Assembly: GCA_050123275.1 (NCBI GenBank)
Contig: JASFHK010000023.1
Span: 1-9,337 of the forward strand
Reading direction: 5' to 3'
DNA length: 9,337 nt
From: E44-bin88 sp050123275
Lineage (GTDB): Bacteria > Chloroflexota > Dehalococcoidia > Dehalococcoidales > BS750m-G39
Made by a program: the position numbers and the translations under genes. The notes under the pieces are model-generated. The model was not told the origin of the DNA, made no database searches, and was given only the letters and a program-made list of their open reading frames with translations. Positions 6,252-9,337 of this stretch are shown here, piece after piece; position 1 is the stretch's first letter, and every line of letters begins with the position of its first letter.

Positions 6252-6896
6252 GTGGCGGGATTTATCGTGCTGGCGCTCGTTATTGCCTACCTGCTTGGCT
6301 CCGTCCCCTTCGCCTATATCGCCGGGCGGCTGCTGAAGGGGGTGGACATCAGGCAGGTGGGCGGCGGAAACATGGGCACGCTCAACACCATGCGCGAGAT
6401 AGGGCCGTTGCCCGGTATCATCGTGCTCCTGGCCGACATGGGCAAGGGGGCGCTGGCCGTGCTCGTCGCCCAGTGGCTGGGGCTCCACCTTTACTGGGCC
6501 TTCACCGCCGGCTTTCTGGCAGTGGCCGGGCACAACTGGCCGGTCTGGCTTAAATTCCGCGGCGGGCAGGGGCTGGCGACGACGATGGGGGTGCTGGTGG
6601 TGTTTTCGCCGATACCTTTCGCCATCAGCTTCGGCATCATGCTGCTGGGAATCGTTTTTACCAGCAACGTGAGGCTTTCGTCGATTTTCGGCTTCCTCTT
6701 TTTCCCCTTTATCGTCTGGGCCTTCGGCGGAGAGCTGAGCGTCATCATCTATTCCATAGCCCTGCCCGTGTTTTGCATAGTGAAGACGATACCCCGCTTC
6801 AAGACGGACGTGAGCAAGGCGGGCGAGGAAAAGAAGGGGCTTATTATCGACCGGGACTACACGCCCTGGCAGACGAAGCGGAAAAAAACTAAATAA
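6252..6896 (+). CDS. plsY: PlsY-family acyl-phosphate:glycerol-3-phosphate acyltransferase, divergent
   Basis: PlsY makes lysophosphatidic acid from acyl-phosphate and glycerol-3-phosphate at the inner face of the membrane. The 214-residue protein has the family's hydrophobic layout and recognisable motifs 1 and 2, but with changes. Motif 1 keeps D32, R34, G39-N40, N45 and R48 but reads GGGNMGTLN where the family usually has GSGNxGATN. Motif 2 is GHNWPVWLKFRGGQG (93-107), with Q106 in place of the usual lysine of GGKG. Motif 3, normally near the C-terminus as HxxNIxRLxxGxE, is not evident; instead the protein ends in a charged tail from about 181. DMGKG (62-66) is conserved. It may be a paralogue with another acceptor. 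The GTG start at 6252 has AAGGAG (6241-6246) five bases upstream. Rubrerythrin follows after 14 bases. Confidence 0.82.
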   Translation: MAGFIVLALVIAYLLGSVPFAYIAGRLLKGVDIRQVGGGNMGTLNTMREIGPLPGIIVLLADMGKGALAVLVAQWLGLHLYWAFTAGFLAVAGHNWPVWLKFRGGQGLATTMGVLVVFSPIPFAISFGIMLLGIVFTSNVRLSSIFGFLFFPFIVWAFGGELSVIIYSIALPVFCIVKTIPRFKTDVSKAGEEKKGLIIDRDYTPWQTKRKKTK

Positions 6897-6910
6897 GCGG
6901 AGGTGCTATT

Positions 6911-7414
6911 TTGGCTGACACCGAGAAGAATCTTGAAGAGGCTTTTGCCGGCGAAAGCCAGGCCAGCCGGCGCTACCAGTATTTCGCCGATAAGGCGGAG
7001 AGCGAGGGGCACCACCAGATAGCGCGGCTCTTCCGAGCGGCGGTGGCGGCGGAAACGATACACGCCCGCAACCACCTGACGGTGCTGGGCGGCATCAACT
7101 CGACGGCGGAAAATCTGAAAGAAGCTATCAGCGGGGAGGAATACGAGTACACCGAGATGTACCCTGCTTTTATCGAGAAGGCTAAGGAAGAGGGGCAAAA
7201 GCGGGCGGAAATCAGCTTCAGCTACGCCAACGCCGTGGAGAAGATTCACCACGACTTGTACCAGAAGGCGCTGGAAAGGCTCGAGGCGGCTAAGGAAATG
7301 AAGGCGGAGCCTTATTACGTCTGCGAGGTCTGCGGCAACACCGTGGCCGGTGAAGCCCCCGACAGATGCCCCATCTGCGGCGCGCCCCGGAAAAAGTTTT
7401 TCGAGGTGAAGTAG
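6911..7414 (+). CDS. rbr: Rubrerythrin
   Basis: Rubrerythrin is a cytosolic non-haem di-iron peroxidase that protects anaerobes from hydrogen peroxide, with electrons entering through its rubredoxin-like domain. The 167 residues split into a ferritin-like four-helix domain (about 1-130) and a C-terminal Fe(Cys)4 domain. Di-iron ligand candidates are E15 (AGESQA), E48 and H51 (ETIH), glutamates in EEYEYTEMYP (76-85), and E110 with H113 or H114. The rubredoxin-type cysteines are C138, C141, C153 and C156 (VCEVCG and CPICG). All key positions seem intact and the length is normal for the short family members. The start is TTG 6911, supported by GGAGGTG (6899-6905) five bases upstream and by the family-like N-terminus. 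It closes the plus-strand gene run; its stop is one base from the stop of the convergent gene. Confidence 0.95.
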   Translation: MADTEKNLEEAFAGESQASRRYQYFADKAESEGHHQIARLFRAAVAAETIHARNHLTVLGGINSTAENLKEAISGEEYEYTEMYPAFIEKAKEEGQKRAEISFSYANAVEKIHHDLYQKALERLEAAKEMKAEPYYVCEVCGNTVAGEAPDRCPICGAPRKKFFEVK

Positions 7415-7415
7415 C

Positions 7416-7943
7416 TTAGCTGACGATAGCTACTACCAGTGAAGCCACCCATATCGCAACGAAGGTTAGAGGGATATATATTCTATATATAGCCTTGTTG
7501 CGTAACAGCCGTTTTTGCCACCATCTTTTTGGTTTGGCTACGGGGACCAGTATCAGCCGGTTGGCTTTGTCTCTTCCCCACTCCTTTTCACCGTTCATAA
7601 CGGCGTCTTCGTCTATGTGGGGAGTGAGTTCGTAACTCCTCATGTAGTCGAACTCCGCTGCCTCTTCTTCTATTTTGCGCTGCCCGATGTGCCAGAAGGT
7701 GAGGGCGATGGAGGCGGACTGGTTGAAGCAAAATAAAAGAAAAGCCAGGAAGATACCCACTATCGGTAAGATAATACGCAACAACTCGATAATGGGAGCG
7801 GTCATGTCGGGGTCTAGCAGTGTGACGAAGGCGACGAAGAGGAAGGCGGTCGCCAGCAGGAACATGTTGGTTCTTTCGACAACGATGCGGTCTTCGTTTA
7901 TCTGGCGCTGGAGGAGAATTTGGTAGGCTTCGGCAGGAGTCAT
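7416..7943 (-). CDS. Hypothetical membrane protein with three helices
   Basis: I cannot assign a family. The 175-residue product has an N-terminal polar helix (to about 26) and two hydrophobic helices at 27-43 and 51-73. A polar domain follows (about 86-150), acidic around IEEEAAEFD (91-99) and basic at KPKRWWQKRLLRNK (137-150). A last helix lies at about 152-174. There are no catalytic motifs. The helical-hairpin, soluble-loop, helix layout is shared by many small bacterial membrane proteins of unknown role. ATG 7943 is preferred over GTG 7952 because the G-rich run complementary to 7950-7957 then lies six bases upstream as a ribosome site. It is downstream of the nucleotidyltransferase gene, with a 36-base gap, and probably shares its transcript. 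Composition resembles the neighbours more than the AT-rich gene at 5531 does. Confidence 0.8.
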   Translation of the reverse strand: MTPAEAYQILLQRQINEDRIVVERTNMFLLATAFLFVAFVTLLDPDMTAPIIELLRIILPIVGIFLAFLLFCFNQSASIALTFWHIGQRKIEEEAAEFDYMRSYELTPHIDEDAVMNGEKEWGRDKANRLILVPVAKPKRWWQKRLLRNKAIYRIYIPLTFVAIWVASLVVAIVS

Positions 7944-7979
7944 TGTAAACACCCCCTTTTTGTCCGGTGATTTCAGGGG

Positions 7980-9239
7980 TTAATCTTTAGCGGTCAGCCA
8001 GCTTTTGACCAGCTCTATTTCGTCCTGCTTGGAGTCAATCTCGCCGTCCAGACGCGCCTTTTGCAGACGCTCCATTATCTCCCTGATTTCGGGCCCCGTG
8101 GTCACGCCCATTTTTATCAGGTCGTCGCCGCTGAGCGCGATTTCGATGTATTTGAGCCGGGTCAGATAATGGTGGATGTTCTGGGCGGCGGTGGGAGACT
8201 CGGTGGCCACCGAGTTAGCTACCATGGCCGGTGAAGAGTAGGCTTCCAGCAGGCGGAAGACGCCGCTGGGGGAAAGGCCGGGGGTAGAGAGCAGGCGCAT
8301 CTTGCTCTTGAGGGCGGCGGTATCGAGCAGCAGCTGCGCCTGCGCCTTGGGCAGGCGCAGCCGGGAGATAAAGCGCTCGGTCTCATCCTTGGCCAGCGGG
8401 TAGGCCAGTATCGCCAGGTAAAGGCCGGGTTCGGGCGGTTCCGGGGCGCTAAGCTCGCGCGCCTTTTCGAACTTTTCCTTGAGCCAGCCGTCGCCCCTCA
8501 AACCGGGGAAAAGGTGGGGCAAAACTCCCAGCCCGGCGGCGCGCATGAACACCTTCTCCGGTAAAGGCTCTTTTAAGATACACTCGATTTCGTAGCGGGT
8601 GCGGTCGGCGCTGATGGTCTTGAGCATATCCAGGTCGCGCTTGAGGTAGCCCAGCGTCTTCTTCTCCAGGTGAAAGTCGAAGCGCTGTTCGTAGCGCAGG
8701 GCGCGCCAGATGCGGGTGGCGTCGTCGGTGAAGCTCTTTTCGTGGAGGACGCGGATGAGCTTGTTCTTGAGGTCGTCGCGCCCGCCCAACGGGTCGACGG
8801 GCTGGCCGTAAAGCCCGGGGTTCAGGCCCAGCGCCATGGCGTTGACGGTGAAGTCGCGGCGGGTCAGGTCTTCTTCCAGAGAGCCGGGGGTGACTTTGGG
8901 TAACGCCCCCGGTTTTTCGTAAGTCTCGGTGCGGGCGGTGGCGAGGTCAACGCTCCATTGGTCCCACTCCAGCTTGGCGGTGTTGAAACGGGTGTGGGTG
9001 GTCAGCTTGCCGTTGACGCTTTTCTTAAGCTGTTTGGCCAGCTCAATGGCGTTGCCTTCCAGCACCAGGTCGAGGTCTAGGTTGGGCTGCCCCAGCATGA
9101 GGTCGCGCACCACCCCGCCCACCAGGTAGAGCTTTTCGCCGCGGGTGTGGGCGATTTCGCCCGCCATCCACATGAAGTTGACCAGCTCGGACGGGAGCTG
9201 TTTTTCGATTTCTCTGGCAAGATTCAGGCGTTTGGGCAT
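7980..9239 (-). CDS. cca: Class II tRNA nucleotidyltransferase / poly(A) polymerase family protein
   Basis: The family adds CCA, or only C or A, to tRNA 3' ends, or A tails to RNA, without a nucleic-acid template. The 419-residue protein has the class II head: YLVGGVVRDLMLG (38-50), the metal-binding DLDL (D55, D57) and RRDFTVNA (127-134). It also has GRDDLKNKLIRVL (153-165) and the nucleotide-selecting DDATRIWRALR (172-182). The C-terminal helical part includes MGVTTGPEIREIMERL and LDGEI, as in long bacterial members with a tRNA-binding tail. No HD phosphohydrolase motif is evident. Sequence alone does not decide between full CCA addition and a split A-adding or CC-adding role. ATG 9239 has no Shine-Dalgarno site but a strong promoter just upstream gives a very short leader. 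The membrane-protein gene at 7416-7943 follows. Confidence 0.9.
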   Translation of the reverse strand: MPKRLNLAREIEKQLPSELVNFMWMAGEIAHTRGEKLYLVGGVVRDLMLGQPNLDLDLVLEGNAIELAKQLKKSVNGKLTTHTRFNTAKLEWDQWSVDLATARTETYEKPGALPKVTPGSLEEDLTRRDFTVNAMALGLNPGLYGQPVDPLGGRDDLKNKLIRVLHEKSFTDDATRIWRALRYEQRFDFHLEKKTLGYLKRDLDMLKTISADRTRYEIECILKEPLPEKVFMRAAGLGVLPHLFPGLRGDGWLKEKFEKARELSAPEPPEPGLYLAILAYPLAKDETERFISRLRLPKAQAQLLLDTAALKSKMRLLSTPGLSPSGVFRLLEAYSSPAMVANSVATESPTAAQNIHHYLTRLKYIEIALSGDDLIKMGVTTGPEIREIMERLQKARLDGEIDSKQDEIELVKSWLTAKD

Positions 9240-9252
9240 TTTCTCTGGCTAG

Positions 9253-9281
9253 ATTATAACACAGGAGTTTTTGACTGCCCA
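9253..9281 (-). promoter_or_regulatory. Extended -10 promoter of the nucleotidyltransferase gene
   Basis: Read on the minus strand, a perfect TATAAT (9258-9253) is preceded by TGT, matching the TGN extended -10 element. TGGGCA at 9281-9276, 17 bases upstream, matches the -35 consensus at four positions. The start would fall near 9246, leaving only about seven bases before the ATG at 9239, which fits the lack of a ribosome binding site there. Beyond it, 9277-9337 is G-rich on the minus strand and holds no gene I can support. Confidence 0.65.
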
Positions 9282-9337
9282 TCCCCACCCCGCTCTGTCA
9301 TCCAACGTTTTTCATTCCCACCCAAGACCCTCCCTAT

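Noticed and set aside
7944..7952. GTG 7952 as the start of the small membrane protein
   Set aside because: It lies within the G-rich ribosome site itself; ATG 7943 is correctly spaced from that site.
7944..7980. ACCCC/GGGGT pairing between the two minus-strand genes as a terminator or riboswitch
   Set aside because: The pairing is only about five base pairs with a long loop and no T-run. It is too weak to claim, though it could partly cover the ribosome site of the membrane-protein gene.
1..9337. CRISPR array, tRNA genes, insertion sequences, phage or toxin-antitoxin modules
   Set aside because: I saw no spaced direct repeats, cloverleaf, transposase or integrase motifs, or paired small toxin-antitoxin genes on either strand.

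Overview
The window reads as a chromosomal segment from a GC-rich (roughly 60-65% in the lines counted), strictly anaerobic bacterium. Two genes of the anaerobic benzoyl-CoA pathway and a rubrerythrin point to anaerobic life. A long signal recognition particle RNA with an Alu domain argues against a typical proteobacterium, most of which carry the short 4.5S form. Gene content and the rsmA-ispE-plsY-rubrerythrin grouping look most like Chloroflexota (Dehalococcoidia-like). That assignment is an inference from gene style, not a proven placement.

Layout: (1) 1-221, a hairpin-rich, G-rich intergenic strip before a stand-alone calcineurin-like phosphoesterase (222-956). (2) 957-3439, a self-contained cassette. 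It has a sigma70-type promoter with a perfect 16-bp palindrome between its -35 and -10 boxes, a leader of about 130 nt, had (6-hydroxycyclohex-1-ene-1-carboxyl-CoA dehydrogenase), oah (6-oxocyclohex-1-ene-1-carbonyl-CoA hydrolase) and a strong intrinsic terminator. (3) 3475-7414, a plus-strand transcription unit that begins with a good promoter and the large SRP RNA gene. It runs on without a visible terminator through rsmA, ispE, an AT-rich orphan membrane protein, a divergent plsY-like gene and rubrerythrin. (4) 7416-9281, a minus-strand pair, a class II CCA/poly(A)-type nucleotidyltransferase followed by a small three-helix membrane protein. It converges on rubrerythrin with one base between the stop codons.

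Had and Oah catalyse consecutive steps: Had oxidises the 6-hydroxy intermediate to the 6-oxo compound, and Oah adds water and opens the ring to give 3-hydroxypimelyl-CoA. The preceding hydratase (dch) and the benzoyl-CoA reductase are not in this window. The plus-strand unit mixes protein targeting (SRP RNA), ribosome maturation (RsmA), isoprenoid synthesis (IspE), a membrane-lipid-type acyltransferase (PlsY-like) and oxidative-stress defence (rubrerythrin).

Main points beyond routine annotation: the unannotated SRP RNA, which moves the rsmA start downstream; its apparent co-transcription with rsmA, which has no Shine-Dalgarno site; the palindrome inside the had-oah promoter; a PlsY homologue with altered phosphate-binding motifs and no motif 3; and a low-GC membrane gene inserted in a high-GC operon. 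I saw no CRISPR array, transposase, phage gene or recognisable defence system, and nothing I would call a wholly new system.
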